A DNA stretch of 64,000 nucleotides from NCBI RefSeq assembly GCF_030709675.1, contig NZ_JAUZQD010000014.1, positions 124,001 through 188,000 of the forward strand. The letters run 5' to 3'. The position numbers and the translations under genes were made by a program. The notes beneath the pieces were generated by a model, which was not told the DNA's origin, did not search any database, and worked only from the letters and a program-made list of their open reading frames with translations. The stretch comes from Symbioplanes lichenis. Lineage in GTDB: Bacteria > Actinomycetota > Actinomycetes > Mycobacteriales > Micromonosporaceae. Positions 54,879 to 63,497 of the stretch are shown piece after piece. Position 1 is the first letter of the stretch, and each line of letters starts with the position of its first letter.

Positions 54879-55773
54879 TCAGGCGGACCGCAGGGACCGG
54901 AAGGTGGTGCGGATCTGGTCGGTGAGGAGGCGGGCTGTTCCAGGGCGGCGAAGTGGCCGCCGCGATCGAGCTGCGCATAGTGCACCACAGCCGGGTAGCG
55001 CCGCTCGATCCAGCGCCGGGACGCCCGGACGGCCTCGGCGGGGAAGATGCTGAACCCGACGGGCACCGGGTTGGGCACCACTTGGCTCGGGTCCAGGGCC
55101 GGGTTCCGCCTGTCCTCCCAATAGAGGCGTGCGGCGGAGGCGGCCGCGTTGGACAGCCAGTAGAGCATGATGTCGTCGAGGATCACGTCGCGGCCGACGA
55201 CCTTTTCGGGGTGGCCGTTGCTGTCGGTGACGTCCTGGAAGAGGGTGTAAATCCAGGCGGCCAGCCGGGCCGGGGAGTCGGCGAGCGAATAGCCGATCGT
55301 CTGGGGGACGGGTGGCCTGCTCCCGGGCGTACGCGTCGAGCTCGCCGAGGTAGCGCTGGGCGCGCGTCATGATCCGCTGCTCCTCCGCAGTGGCCTCGCT
55401 CATCTCCTGCGGGGTGGGAAAGACTAGGGGCATGGTGAAGTGCACGCCCCGGATGGGATCGGGTGCAAGCCGGGTGAGCTGCTCGGCCACGGCCGCGCCC
55501 CAGTCGCCGCCTTGGGCGAACCAGCTGTCGTAGCCGAGGCGCCGCATCAGGGTGATCCAGGCGCCGGCGATGCGGGTGACGTCCCAGCCGGTGCTCCCGG
55601 ACTTGCCGGAGAAGCCGAAGCCGGGCATGGCCGGGACGACGACATGGAAGGCAAGGCGTCCGCGCCGAGTCGCCGTGTGCCACCGGGTCGGTCAGCGGTC
55701 CGATCAGCGCCCGGAACTCCAGGACCGAGCCGGGCCAGCCGTTGCAGAGCAGCAGCCGCACCGCGTTGGTCAT
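54879..55773 (-). pseudogene. epoxide hydrolase, 5'-truncated with several frameshifts
   Basis: The pieces align with an EphB-type epoxide hydrolase but lie in three reading frames. LLLCNGWPGSVLEFRALIG is in one frame. PGFGFSGKSGSTGWDV and QGGDWGAAV (nucleophile Asp region) are in a second, entered near 55660. LADSPARLAAWIYTLFQD to DRGGHFAALEQP (catalytic His) is in a third, from about 55310. The last 15 codons return to the second frame near 54940. The N-terminal EHN domain (about 100 residues) is absent. At least three frameshifts and a 5' loss make it a clear pseudogene. Confidence 0.82.
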
Positions 55774-55793
55774 GCGGCCAAGCGTAGCCACTG

Positions 55794-55831
55794 AGTGGAA
55801 CGGATCTTCAACTTGGAATAAATCTTCCACT
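55794..55831. promoter_or_regulatory. inverted repeat AGTGGAA-N24-TTCCACT in divergent promoter
   Basis: The arms AGTGGAA (55794-55800) and TTCCACT (55825-55831) are perfect, and an inner TGGAA-N6-TTCCA (55814-55829) shares the right arm. They lie between the epoxide hydrolase pseudogene and the TetR gene at 55848. Local AT richness (GGAATAAATC) suggests the TetR promoter is here. Confidence 0.5.
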
Positions 55832-55847
55832 TAGTTATGATGCAGGG

Positions 55848-56471
55848 GTGATCGAGTCAGCCCCGCCGCTGCGGCGCGATGCCGAGCGCAACCGGCAGCT
55901 GCTGCTGCGCACGGCGTTCGAGCTGATGGCCGAGCGCGGGCTGGACGTGCCCTACGAGGACGTCGCCCGGGCGGCCGGCACCGGGATGGGCACGATCTAC
56001 CGGCGCTTTCCGGAGCGGCGGGATCTGCTCGACGCGCTGTTCAGTGAGCACATCGAGACCGTGATCGGGCTGGCCGAGCAGGCCGCGCGGCACGAGGACG
56101 CGTGGGCGGGGCTGAGCTGGTTCCTCGAGCGGCAGCTGGAGATCGAGGCGCAGAGCCGGGGGCTGGGGGAGCTGCTGCGCCGCCGCAACCAGGCGACCGA
56201 GCTGGTGCAGCGGGCCCACGAGCGGATGACCCCGCTGGTCGCCGGGCTCATCGCCCGGGCCGTCGAGGCGGGTCAGCTGCCGGCCGGGGCGACCCCCGCC
56301 GACTTCGCCGCCGCGCACGTGATGGTCGGCAGCGTCATGGACGCCTCCCGCGACTTCGCTCCGCAGCTGTGGCGCCGGGCCCTCACGGTCGCCCTGGCCG
56401 GCCTGCGTCACGCCGATCTGCCCGGCGACCCGCCGGGCGAGACGGTGATCAACCGGCTCTACAACCACTAG
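55848..56471 (+). CDS. TetR family regulator
   Basis: A 207-residue regulator. The helix-turn-helix is at about 33-60 (VPYEDVARAAGTGMGTIYRRFPERRDLL). The ligand domain is the SCO-type C-terminal with DASRDFAPQLWRRALTVALAGLR. GTG at 55848 follows TATGATGCAGGG. It is divergent from the epoxide hydrolase pseudogene, presumably its former target, and 42 bp upstream of a PPOX gene. The regulator itself is intact. Confidence 0.9.
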   Translation: MIESAPPLRRDAERNRQLLLRTAFELMAERGLDVPYEDVARAAGTGMGTIYRRFPERRDLLDALFSEHIETVIGLAEQAARHEDAWAGLSWFLERQLEIEAQSRGLGELLRRRNQATELVQRAHERMTPLVAGLIARAVEAGQLPAGATPADFAAAHVMVGSVMDASRDFAPQLWRRALTVALAGLRHADLPGDPPGETVINRLYNH

Positions 56472-56513
56472 TGGGACCGGTCCTCCACCACCAGAAACGA
56501 AGGTTCCGCTTTC

Positions 56514-56903
56514 ATGGCCCTGCCCGACGCCCTGCTCGACGTCCTCCGCACCAAGGCGATCTGCTTCGTCACCACGATCATGCCCGACGGGTCGCCCCAG
56601 ATCTCGCAGACCTGGGCCGGCACGGACGGCGAGCACGTGCTCATCAACACGGTCGACACCCATCAGAAGGCCCGCAACGTCCGGCGCGACCCGCGGATCG
56701 CCCTGGGCATCGCCGACCCGGCCGCGCCGTCGCGGTCGTGGGCGCTGCGGGGCTCGGTCGTGGCGGCCACGACGGAGGGGGCGCGGGAGAACATCGACGA
56801 GCTGTCGCACAAGTACCTCGGCCGGCCGTACCCGGGCTTCGGCGGCGGCCAGGAGCAGCGCGTCCTCCTCACCGTGAAGGTCGACAAGGTCCACACGCCC
56901 TGA
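56514..56903 (+). CDS. F420-dependent PPOX-class oxidoreductase
   Basis: A 129-residue split-barrel protein. AICFVTTIMPDGSPQISQTW and VDTHQKARNVRRDPRIALGI are the F420-binding strands of the family, and FGGGQEQRVLLTVKVDKVH the last strand. At 129 residues it shows the normal length that the remnant at 3979 has lost. Partner enzyme and substrate unknown. ATG 56514 after AACGAAGGTT. It converges on a TetR gene. Confidence 0.87.
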   Translation: MALPDALLDVLRTKAICFVTTIMPDGSPQISQTWAGTDGEHVLINTVDTHQKARNVRRDPRIALGIADPAAPSRSWALRGSVVAATTEGARENIDELSHKYLGRPYPGFGGGQEQRVLLTVKVDKVHTP

Positions 56904-56906
56904 TCG

Positions 56907-57533
56907 TCAGCGGGTGACCTTCTTGATGCGGGACTTGAGGGCCCGGCGGGCCAGGGGGCCCAGCTCGTCGACGACCTCGACCAGCACCGCGAGCTGGTCG
57001 AGCGAGGCCAGGGCCCGGTCGGCACCCTCGGGGTTGACGCCCTCGTAGAGCTCGACGCCGATGAAGGCCGCCGCCACCGCGCGGGCCAGGCCGGGGATGT
57101 CGGCGATCTCGGCGACGGGGGAGTCGGCGAGGAGCCGGTCGAGCACCTTCTCGATCTCGTCGACCCACAGCTGGATCGCCTCGGCCGTCGTGTCCGCGAT
57201 CCGGCCGCCGTGCTGCCCGGCCGCGAGCATCTGCGCGAGCACCGACACGTTGCCCGCGCGCAGTTCGGCGGCGTGCAGGTCACGGCCGACCCGCAGCAGC
57301 TCGCGCAGCGACGAGACGGCCTCGAAGCGTTCGGCGTACGCGGCGACCCGGTCCCTCGTGGCCTCCCGGCACGCGGTGGCGAGCAGCACGTCGAGCGAGC
57401 CGTAGTGGTAGAACACCAGCGCCTGGTTCACCCCGGCGGCGGCGGCGATGCTGCGGGCGGAGACACCGGTGATGCCCTGCGCGCCGAGCACGGTGAGCGT
57501 GCCGTCGAGCAGGCGTTGCTTGGTGTCGGTCAT
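56907..57533 (-). CDS. TetR family regulator
   Basis: A 208-residue regulator. The helix-turn-helix is ARSIAAAAGVNQALVFYHYGSLDVLL (about 26-52), followed by a ligand domain similar to actinomycete efflux regulators. ATG 57533. No divergent target is present. It is monocistronic and a near-palindrome overlies the region just upstream, so autoregulation is likely. Confidence 0.9.
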   Translation of the reverse strand: MTDTKQRLLDGTLTVLGAQGITGVSARSIAAAAGVNQALVFYHYGSLDVLLATACREATRDRVAAYAERFEAVSSLRELLRVGRDLHAAELRAGNVSVLAQMLAAGQHGGRIADTTAEAIQLWVDEIEKVLDRLLADSPVAEIADIPGLARAVAAAFIGVELYEGVNPEGADRALASLDQLAVLVEVVDELGPLARRALKSRIKKVTR

Positions 57534-57549
57534 GTCTCTCCTCAGATCG

Positions 57550-57570
57550 CCGGAAGATCATCTTTCCCGG
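57550..57570. promoter_or_regulatory. imperfect palindrome upstream of TetR
   Basis: CCGGAAGAT-C-ATCTTTCCCGG, symmetrical except for one extra T, lies 17 bp upstream of the TetR start at 57533. A self-operator is plausible. The rest of the gap up to 57695 holds nothing recognisable. Confidence 0.35.
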
Positions 57571-57695
57571 CCGGGCGACATCCATTCCCCCCGGCGTCCG
57601 GCGAGCGGGGCTTGCCACGACCATGCTGTCCTCAGCCGCGCCGGAGCCATATCCAGCCCCGGGGGGCCACTTCGGCCGGGGCGGCCTTGCGCCGG

Positions 57696-58655
57696 TCAGC
57701 GGCGCGCCGGCGATCCCGACGGGCGAGCCCCCTCGGCACTCGGGCGACCCGGCCCGGACGAGGACGGCGACGGGGACACCGGCGCCGACGGGGAAACAGG
57801 CTCGGACGGCGGCACCGACACCGACGCCGAGGACGAGGGCGTCGCCGCGGGGGCGGCCTCCACTCCCGGGGGGAGCACGCATCGCACCGTGGCCCGGATG
57901 ACTTCGGTCTTGCCGTCGGCGAAGCGCTCCAGCTCGATCGGCGTCACCCCGAGCGAGGCGAGCGGCTGCGGCGTGGTGATCGCCTCGGGGGCGAGGCGCA
58001 GCAGCTCGATCGAGCACAACGCGTTGCGGTAGGACAGCTCGCCGGCCTCCAGCAGCACCTCGCCGACCGGCGACGACCCCGCCGACGGCCCGCCCGCCGA
58101 CGCCCCGCCCGCGGACGGCCCGCCCACCGAGCTGGGCGGCCCCGCGGAAGGCGCCCCAGATGGCGCCGGGCCGATGATGACGGGATCTTGCGCGGTGCTC
58201 CCGTCGGGCCGGTCGCCGACCCCGCCCGAGGAACGCGGCCCGCCCGGAGGAGGCGGCACCTGGCCGGCCCGAGCCTCGCCCGCGGGCGGTCGGGAGGAAG
58301 GCGTCGGCGGCCGGGAGGAAGGCGCCGGCGGCACATCCCCGGGCAGCGACGAAGGCGGCCCCGAGGGACGATCCGAGGGATCCGCCGGGATCGAAGCCGG
58401 CAGCGACGGCACCGGCGGCTGCAGGCCCGGCCCGAACCCGGGCACGAGCAGACGCGCGACCGGATCCTCCCCGCGCCCGACGAAGTAGATCTCCCGGACG
58501 CCGTCACCCCCGAGCGTCGCCGGCCGGCGATATCCGTCGATCCGCACCTCCGCCGCGAAGTCGGCCGTCAGCCGGTCGGAGCCCACGACGCCCGCGCCGC
58601 ACCCCCCGGCCAGCGCCATCGTCACGCCCAGAACCGCCACCCGCCCACCACGCAC
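57696..58655 (-). CDS. secreted Pro/Ser-rich lipoprotein
   Basis: A 319-residue exported protein. The lipobox LAGGC near residue 19 predicts a lipid anchor. A 45-residue globular start (RLTADFAAEVRIDGYRRP...) is followed by a 120-residue Pro/Ser/Gly linker with internal repeats (PSSRPPTPSSRPP, GASAGGPSAGSS). A second globular part (about 205-265) contains a Cys pair, and a Ser/Pro tail closes the protein. Linkers of this sort cross the cell wall. Function unknown. GTG start 58655. Confidence 0.72.
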   Translation of the reverse strand: MRGGRVAVLGVTMALAGGCGAGVVGSDRLTADFAAEVRIDGYRRPATLGGDGVREIYFVGRGEDPVARLLVPGFGPGLQPPVPSLPASIPADPSDRPSGPPSSLPGDVPPAPSSRPPTPSSRPPAGEARAGQVPPPPGGPRSSGGVGDRPDGSTAQDPVIIGPAPSGAPSAGPPSSVGGPSAGGASAGGPSAGSSPVGEVLLEAGELSYRNALCSIELLRLAPEAITTPQPLASLGVTPIELERFADGKTEVIRATVRCVLPPGVEAAPAATPSSSASVSVPPSEPVSPSAPVSPSPSSSGPGRPSAEGARPSGSPARR

Positions 58656-58748
58656 GCGGCCAATTATGGGCCAGCCCCGCCACGGCCCCCGCGCCGAGCC
58701 CGCGCCCGCGTGCTCCCGGGAGGCGTAGCGTGAGGGAAAGGGAGGTCA

Positions 58749-59594
58749 ATGATGACCGAGAGCCCGACTTCGTCCGATCGCCTCCGCGCCACCGTCCTCG
58801 GTGCCTCGACCGCCGCGCTCGTGCTCGTGCCCACGCTCGGGCCGGTGCTCGCCGGCACCGAGGAGGGCGCCGACGACTTCGACACCGACATCACCCCGCC
58901 GAGTTACGCCTTCGCGATCTGGGGGCCGATCTTCGCGTCCAGCGCGGCCGGCACGATCCAGCATCTGACCCGCCCGGCCGACCCGGTCAACCGGCGCCAC
59001 GGCTGGTGGCTCGCCGGGGCCCACGCCACGAACGCCCTGTGGTCGCTGGCCGCCCAGTCCGGCCGCTTCCGTTACACCGCGGCGATCCTCCCCGTCGCCG
59101 CCGGTCTCGCCGCCCAGGCCCACCGCCGGTTGCAGCCGGAGCGCGGCGAAGACGTCCCGGCGCGGGCCGCGGGCATCGCCCCGCACAGCACCGGCCTGCT
59201 GCTGGGCTGGACAGCGGTGGCGTCGGTGGTCAATGTCTTCGCCGTGCGCCGGCGCGGACGGCTGGCGGCCACCACGCGTACGGGCCGCAGCGCCGCCGCC
59301 GGTGCCGTCCTCGCCGCGGCGGGGGTCCTCTCGGCCGCCGTCGCCGCCGAGAAGCGAGGCTATGTCGCGATCGCCGCCGCGAGCGGCTGGGCGCTGACGA
59401 CCAGCGCCCTCAACCCGGAGCGGACCGTGCGCACCCGCCGCGCCAACGCCCTCGGCGCCGCCCTGGTCATCGGCACCGCGGCGGTCAAGCTGGCGCGGGC
59501 GAGGGCCGCTCGCGAGGACGAGGGACCGGGGCCGGCCGGCTCCACTGAGGAGAGTCGGAGACCGGGCCGCGCGAACGCGGGGAGACTTCTATAG
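58749..59594 (+). CDS. TspO/MBR-like membrane protein
   Basis: A 281-residue protein with six or seven predicted membrane helices. TPPSYAFAIWGPIF near residue 45 and HATNALWSLAAQSGR resemble TspO-like tryptophan-rich sensory proteins, in the larger variant. Whether it binds porphyrins, as TspO does, is unknown. GGGAGGTC precedes two consecutive ATG codons (58749, 58752). It is divergent from the lipoprotein gene. The LacI regulator follows after 7 bp. Confidence 0.72.
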   Translation: MMTESPTSSDRLRATVLGASTAALVLVPTLGPVLAGTEEGADDFDTDITPPSYAFAIWGPIFASSAAGTIQHLTRPADPVNRRHGWWLAGAHATNALWSLAAQSGRFRYTAAILPVAAGLAAQAHRRLQPERGEDVPARAAGIAPHSTGLLLGWTAVASVVNVFAVRRRGRLAATTRTGRSAAAGAVLAAAGVLSAAVAAEKRGYVAIAAASGWALTTSALNPERTVRTRRANALGAALVIGTAAVKLARARAAREDEGPGPAGSTEESRRPGRANAGRLL

Positions 59595-59601
59595 TCGGTC
59601 G

Positions 59602-60603
59602 ATGCCGCAAAGGAGAACGACGCTGGCCGACGTCGCGGCCACCGCGGGCGTGTCCAAGGCCGCCGTCTCCCGCGTGATCAACGACGCGCCCGGCGTCTCG
59701 GCGCGCACCCGCGATCACGTCCGGGAGGTCATCGCCCGCCTCGGCTACCGGCCCGATCCGGTGGCGCGGGCGCTCGCCTCGGGCCACGGCGACCTGGTCG
59801 AGCTCGTGGTGATCGACGACCCGTCGCGGTACAGCACCAATCCCTACTACGGGCGCGTGACCGCCGGGATCCTGCAGGAGCTGGCCGGGGGCAATGCCCA
59901 TCTGCGCGTACACGTGATCGACGAAGCCGGCGCACCCGCCCTGCTGGCGCGGATCGCCGACACAGTGAGCCTGGGGATCGTGACGATCGACATCGCGCCC
60001 GCGCTGGCCGCCGAGATCGACGCGCGTTGTCACAAGGTGGTGTCGCTCACGCCGTCGGCGCCCGGGGTGCCCTTCGTCGGCACGGAGAACGAGCACGGTG
60101 CGTACGCCGCCGTTCGCCACCTGCACGACACCGGCCGCCGCCACGTCGCCGCCGTGCACGGGCCGGAGGGCAATCCATGCGCCGACGCGCGTCGCGAGGG
60201 GCACCGCCGGGCGGTCCAGGACCTGGGACTGCCCGATCGCTTCGCGCGGGGCAAATTCTGCCGATCCGCCGGGTACGCGGCCACCGAGCGCCTGCTCGCC
60301 GAGGAGCCCGGCCTCGACGGGTTGTTCGTGGCGTGCGATCTGATGGCCGCCGGCGCCGCGCAGGCCCTCGCCGCCGCCGGCCGTCGCGTGCCCGGCGACG
60401 TGGCCCTGGTCGGCTATGACGACAGCCTGATCGCCGCCTGCGCCACGCCCCCGATGTCCTCGGTGCGCCAGCCGGTCGAGCAGATGGCGGCCGCCGCGAC
60501 CCGCGCCCTGGTCGACGGGCAGCTGGCCCCGCACTGGCGCCGGGTCTTCCCGGCCGAGCTGCACGTCCGCGAGAGTTCCGGAGCCCCATCCATACCCTCG
60601 TGA
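59602..60603 (+). CDS. LacI family transcriptional regulator
   Basis: A 333-residue regulator. The N-terminal helix-turn-helix with hinge helix (TLADVAATAGVSKAAVSRVIN, then RLGYRPDPVARALASG) is followed by a periplasmic-binding-protein-like sensor (about 62-330). The target is not evident: no sugar transporter or catabolic gene is in the window nearby. AAAGGAGA precedes the ATG at 59602, though the start lies only 7 bp after the previous stop. Confidence 0.92.
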   Translation: MPQRRTTLADVAATAGVSKAAVSRVINDAPGVSARTRDHVREVIARLGYRPDPVARALASGHGDLVELVVIDDPSRYSTNPYYGRVTAGILQELAGGNAHLRVHVIDEAGAPALLARIADTVSLGIVTIDIAPALAAEIDARCHKVVSLTPSAPGVPFVGTENEHGAYAAVRHLHDTGRRHVAAVHGPEGNPCADARREGHRRAVQDLGLPDRFARGKFCRSAGYAATERLLAEEPGLDGLFVACDLMAAGAAQALAAAGRRVPGDVALVGYDDSLIAACATPPMSSVRQPVEQMAAAATRALVDGQLAPHWRRVFPAELHVRESSGAPSIPS

Positions 60604-60608
60604 CGAAG

Positions 60609-60630
60609 ATATATTCGCAGGCACTATATT
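60609..60630. promoter_or_regulatory. PadR operator/promoter ATATA-N11-TATAT
   Basis: ATATA (60609-60613) and TATAT (60625-60629) form an inverted repeat in an AT-rich island six bases after the LacI stop. TATATT (60625-60630) is also a good -10 box, seven bases before the padR ATG at 60638. No ribosome-binding site is present, so the mRNA is likely leaderless and autoregulated. Confidence 0.6.
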
Positions 60631-60637
60631 GGCCGCC

Positions 60638-60988
60638 ATGACTGACCCCCTCCGGGAACCGACGTTCCTGATCCTCACGGCGCTCGCCGCCGGGCCGTTG
60701 CACGGCTACGGGCTGATCGCCGAGGTCGACCGGCTCTCCGACGGCCGCGTCGCGCTGCGGCCGGGCACGCTCTACGGCGCCCTCGACCGGCTCACCGACG
60801 ACGGGCACGTGGCCCGCGACCGCGAGGAGGTCGTGGACGGGCGCCTGCGCCGCTACTTCCGGCTCACCGCCGAGGGTGAGAGCGCGCTGCGCGCCGAGAC
60901 CGAGCGCATGCGGCGGCACGTCGAGGCGGCCAGCGCCCGCTTGCAGCGGCGCACGCTGGGTGGCTTCGCCATGGGGGTACGCGCGTGA
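60638..60988 (+). CDS. PadR family transcriptional regulator
   Basis: A 116-residue winged-helix protein. LTALAAGPLHGYGLIAEVDRLS and RPGTLYGALDRLTDDGHVARD are the PadR motifs and a C-terminal dimerisation helix follows. These repress transport or membrane-protein genes. The next gene (60985) overlaps its stop by 4 bp (GTGA) and is a membrane protein, the usual partner. Confidence 0.92.
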   Translation: MTDPLREPTFLILTALAAGPLHGYGLIAEVDRLSDGRVALRPGTLYGALDRLTDDGHVARDREEVVDGRLRRYFRLTAEGESALRAETERMRRHVEAASARLQRRTLGGFAMGVRA

Positions 60989-61992
60989 GCGACTCGTACG
61001 AGCGGCTGCTCTTCGCCTATCCGCGGCGGTACCGGCGCGAGCGGGGCCGGGAACTGGTCGACATGTACCGCGAGCTGACCAGTGACCGCGGGCGCCCGCG
61101 GGCCGCCGACGCCGTGGACCTGATCGCCGGCGGTCTGCGCGAGCGGTTGCGTACCGTCGGGCTGGGTGGTCTGGCGCAAGCCCTGCCCACCGCGGCGCTG
61201 TTCTCGCTCACCGCGCTCAGCGCCCTGTCGGTCTATTTCGTCGTGGCCTTCGAGCTGCACCCGGACACCGCGCAGTTCGTCAACAAGGCCCCGGTCGCCT
61301 CCTGGTACGCGACCGCGTTCGCCGGCTGGCTCGTCACCGCCGTCCTGTTCGCGGTCGCCCCGGCGCGCGTGGCCCGCATCGGCGCCGCCGTGTCGCTGGC
61401 ACTGGTGATTGTCGGCCCGGTGCTGCGGCTCGTGGACGCCCCGGTGCCGGACCTGAAGATGTTCATCCCGTTCCCGCTGGCCGTCGTGGGGGCCGTGGCC
61501 GTCGCCCTGCCCGCCACGGCGTCCCGCGCGGCGCGCCTCGCCCCGATCGTCGCCGCGGCGATCACGGCGGTGGCCGCGGTGGTGCAGGTGCCGATCCCGG
61601 GCGCGGAGCTGTGGTTCGGCGGCGGCAGCATGTGGGACGCGGGCGAGGGGACGTACGGGGTCTGCTGCGCCTATCGGCTCCCGGCCACGTACGCGTTGCA
61701 CCTGGCGGGCGTGGGTCTGCTGCTCGCCGGGGTGATCGCGGCGGTGCTCGGCGCGCGCTCCGGGCGTACCCGCGGGGGCTGGACCCTCTTGATCCTCGCC
61801 ACGCCGGTGGCGGCGCTGACCTCCATGTGGCTGTCCAACGTCGAGCCCATGCTCACGTGGACCAGCCGCGTCACCGGCTGGGACGAGTACCAGTCCCTGG
61901 TGGCCGGGGTCCTCGCCATGCTGGTCACCGCCGTCCTACTGCCGGCGTTGATCTCGCTGCGCCGGTTCGTGCGGCGCCGGGTGATCAGCTGA
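60985..61992 (+). CDS. membrane protein coupled to PadR
   Basis: A 335-residue protein. The cytoplasmic N-terminus (YERLLFAYPRRYRRERGRELVDMYREL) is a motif widely found in the PadR-partner membrane proteins of actinomycetes. About eight hydrophobic helices follow. The substrate or function is unknown; regulated expression through PadR suggests envelope stress. GTG 60985 overlaps the padR stop. It converges with the ArsR gene by 8 bp. Confidence 0.82.
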   Translation: MSDSYERLLFAYPRRYRRERGRELVDMYRELTSDRGRPRAADAVDLIAGGLRERLRTVGLGGLAQALPTAALFSLTALSALSVYFVVAFELHPDTAQFVNKAPVASWYATAFAGWLVTAVLFAVAPARVARIGAAVSLALVIVGPVLRLVDAPVPDLKMFIPFPLAVVGAVAVALPATASRAARLAPIVAAAITAVAAVVQVPIPGAELWFGGGSMWDAGEGTYGVCCAYRLPATYALHLAGVGLLLAGVIAAVLGARSGRTRGGWTLLILATPVAALTSMWLSNVEPMLTWTSRVTGWDEYQSLVAGVLAMLVTAVLLPALISLRRFVRRRVIS

Positions 61993-62314
61993 GGTGCTGC
62001 TCCAGGGCGGCCAGCGGGCCGTCCCAGTCGCGGGCGAGGGCGGCCAGGAACTGCTGAGCCACCTTCATGGGCGCCGAGTCGAGGCGATAGCGGACACGGC
62101 GCCGCTCGCCCGGCTCGGCGACCACCAGGCCGGCGTCGGCCAGCAGGCCCAGGTGCTTGGCGATGGCCTGCCGGGTGATCGGCAGCCGGGCGGCGAGATC
62201 CGTCGCGGTGGCCGGCCCGCGCGCCGCGAGCTCGGCCAGGATCGAGCGCCGGCTCGGGTCGGCCAGGGCGGCGAAGACCTCCTGCGCCACCGGCTCCAGG
62301 TCAGGCTTGTCCAT
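61985..62314 (-). CDS. ArsR family regulator (AHSA1-coupled)
   Basis: A 109-residue winged helix. ALADPSRRSILAELAARGPATATDLAARLPITRQAIAKHLGLL is the ArsR/SmtB domain without metal-site Cys, the form usually paired with an SRPBCC protein. ATG 62314 overlaps the end of the SRPBCC gene by 14 bp. Autoregulation through GCAACC-type sites at 62755-62799 is likely. Confidence 0.9.
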   Translation of the reverse strand: MDKPDLEPVAQEVFAALADPSRRSILAELAARGPATATDLAARLPITRQAIAKHLGLLADAGLVVAEPGERRRVRYRLDSAPMKVAQQFLAALARDWDGPLAALEQHLS

Positions 62315-62738
62315 CGAGGTACGCGACCAGCTCTCCCAGCTCGTTCGTCCAGCCCTGCGTGTTGCCCTCGTACGCCGTGCGGTGCGCGTCGGCGTCGGGC
62401 ACCTGCGCGAAGCCGGTCTCCACGACGGTCAGCGTAGTGCCGGCGCCGGTGGGCTCCAGCGTGAACTCCACGAGGGTGCGCCGGGGGTCACCCGCGGGCA
62501 GCCCGTGGATCTCCCAGCTGTACGCGAACACCCGCGGCGCCTCGACCCGCTCGATGGTCAGGGCGGCGGTGTCCCCGCTGTCCCAGCTGAGCTTGGCCAC
62601 TCCGCCGACGCGCAGGTCGACCTCGGCCCGCTGGCCGAACCAGGTGCCGAGCCCCTCGGCGGTGGTCAGTGCCGCCCAGACGCGCTCGGGGGAGTGGGCG
62701 AGGTGCAGCGTGCGCTCGATGCGGTCGGGAAAGCTCAT
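62301..62738 (-). CDS. SRPBCC (AHSA1-type) ligand-binding protein
   Basis: A 145-residue START-like fold. IERTLHLAHSPERVWAALTTAEGLGTWF opens the helix-grip cavity and GWTNELGELVAYLDG is the last helix. Such proteins bind an unknown hydrophobic ligand; the ArsR-SRPBCC pair is a very common actinomycete module. ATG 62738 after GAGGAGACGTC. It is the first gene of the pair. Confidence 0.9.
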   Translation of the reverse strand: MSFPDRIERTLHLAHSPERVWAALTTAEGLGTWFGQRAEVDLRVGGVAKLSWDSGDTAALTIERVEAPRVFAYSWEIHGLPAGDPRRTLVEFTLEPTGAGTTLTVVETGFAQVPDADAHRTAYEGNTQGWTNELGELVAYLDGQA

Positions 62739-62754
62739 GACGTCTCCTCAAGTA

Positions 62755-62799
62755 GCAACCATTCGGTTGCCACTGAAGGTATGGCAATTGGATGGTTGC
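62755..62799. promoter_or_regulatory. ArsR-type operator pair, GCAACC-N4-GGTTGC
   Basis: GCAACC-ATTC-GGTTGC (62755-62770) is a perfect palindrome. GCAATTGGATGGTTGC (62784-62799) has the same length and shares GCAA and GGTTGC ends. The pair covers the promoter region of the SRPBCC-ArsR operon and the start of the next gene's terminator zone. Confidence 0.65.
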
Positions 62800-62800
62800 G

Positions 62801-63451
62801 TCAAGGCCGGGCGCGGTGGGGCGCGTCCCAGCCGTCCGGCAGCTGTGGCACGGGCCAGGCCGGGTCCGGGCGGAAATCGGTCCAGCGCCCGTCGAAGACG
62901 TCCGCCTTCTGTGCCGCCAGGCGCATCAGGTGCTCGCCGTCGGCGCGGATGGCGGGCGCCTGCTCGGCGGTCCAGCGGCCCGGTTGACCGGTCAGCACCG
63001 CGAACTCGTCCTCGTCCTTCCACCGGGCTGTCCCGTCCGGCGCCACGACGACATCCAGCGCGCGGTCCGAGGTGTCGACCGCCCGGACCCCGTCGTCCTC
63101 CCACCGGACGCGCGGCGATTCGAGGTTGCCGTACCAGCCGGCGAAGCGGCCCTGCTCGTCGAAGAACCACCACACCGACCAGTCGCCGGCCGCAGGTATG
63201 TGATGCACGATGCCCGGCCCGCGCCACGTGGTGATCGCGGGCTGCCGCTCGGCCCGGAAGCGCCGGTCGAGCGGGATCGAGCGCAGATCCCGCCCGTCGG
63301 GCAGCACGTACTCGACCTGCGGCCACCCCTCGCCGACCCACAGCGTCAGCCCGGCCGCGTCGTCGGCCAGCACCCGGCCCACGCGAACGAACCGAGCCAC
63401 GCCGAGGCGCCCGTACCGGACCAGAACCGTGTCACCGATCTCCCACGTCAT
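62801..63451 (-). CDS. DUF402 family protein
   Basis: A 216-residue protein with the DUF402 beta-barrel (TWRGPGIVHHIPAAGDWSVWWFFDEQGRFAGWYGNLE at about 72-107). Relatives include a nucleoside diphosphate phosphatase of Gram-positive bacteria, with two acids around WYxNLE. ATG 63451. It is divergent from the MazG-like gene with 46 bp between. The stop lies just downstream of the ArsR-type operators. Confidence 0.83.
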   Translation of the reverse strand: MTWEIGDTVLVRYGRLGVARFVRVGRVLADDAAGLTLWVGEGWPQVEYVLPDGRDLRSIPLDRRFRAERQPAITTWRGPGIVHHIPAAGDWSVWWFFDEQGRFAGWYGNLESPRVRWEDDGVRAVDTSDRALDVVVAPDGTARWKDEDEFAVLTGQPGRWTAEQAPAIRADGEHLMRLAAQKADVFDGRWTDFRPDPAWPVPQLPDGWDAPHRARP

Positions 63452-63497
63452 GGCCGGACCGTACAACCGCCGCGCCGCGCCTTGGGAGGATGGCGGG

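Noticed and set aside
57696..58655. CRISPR-like or satellite repeats in the Pro/Ser-rich region
   Set aside because: The repeats are codon-based and irregular within a reading frame; there are no constant spacers.
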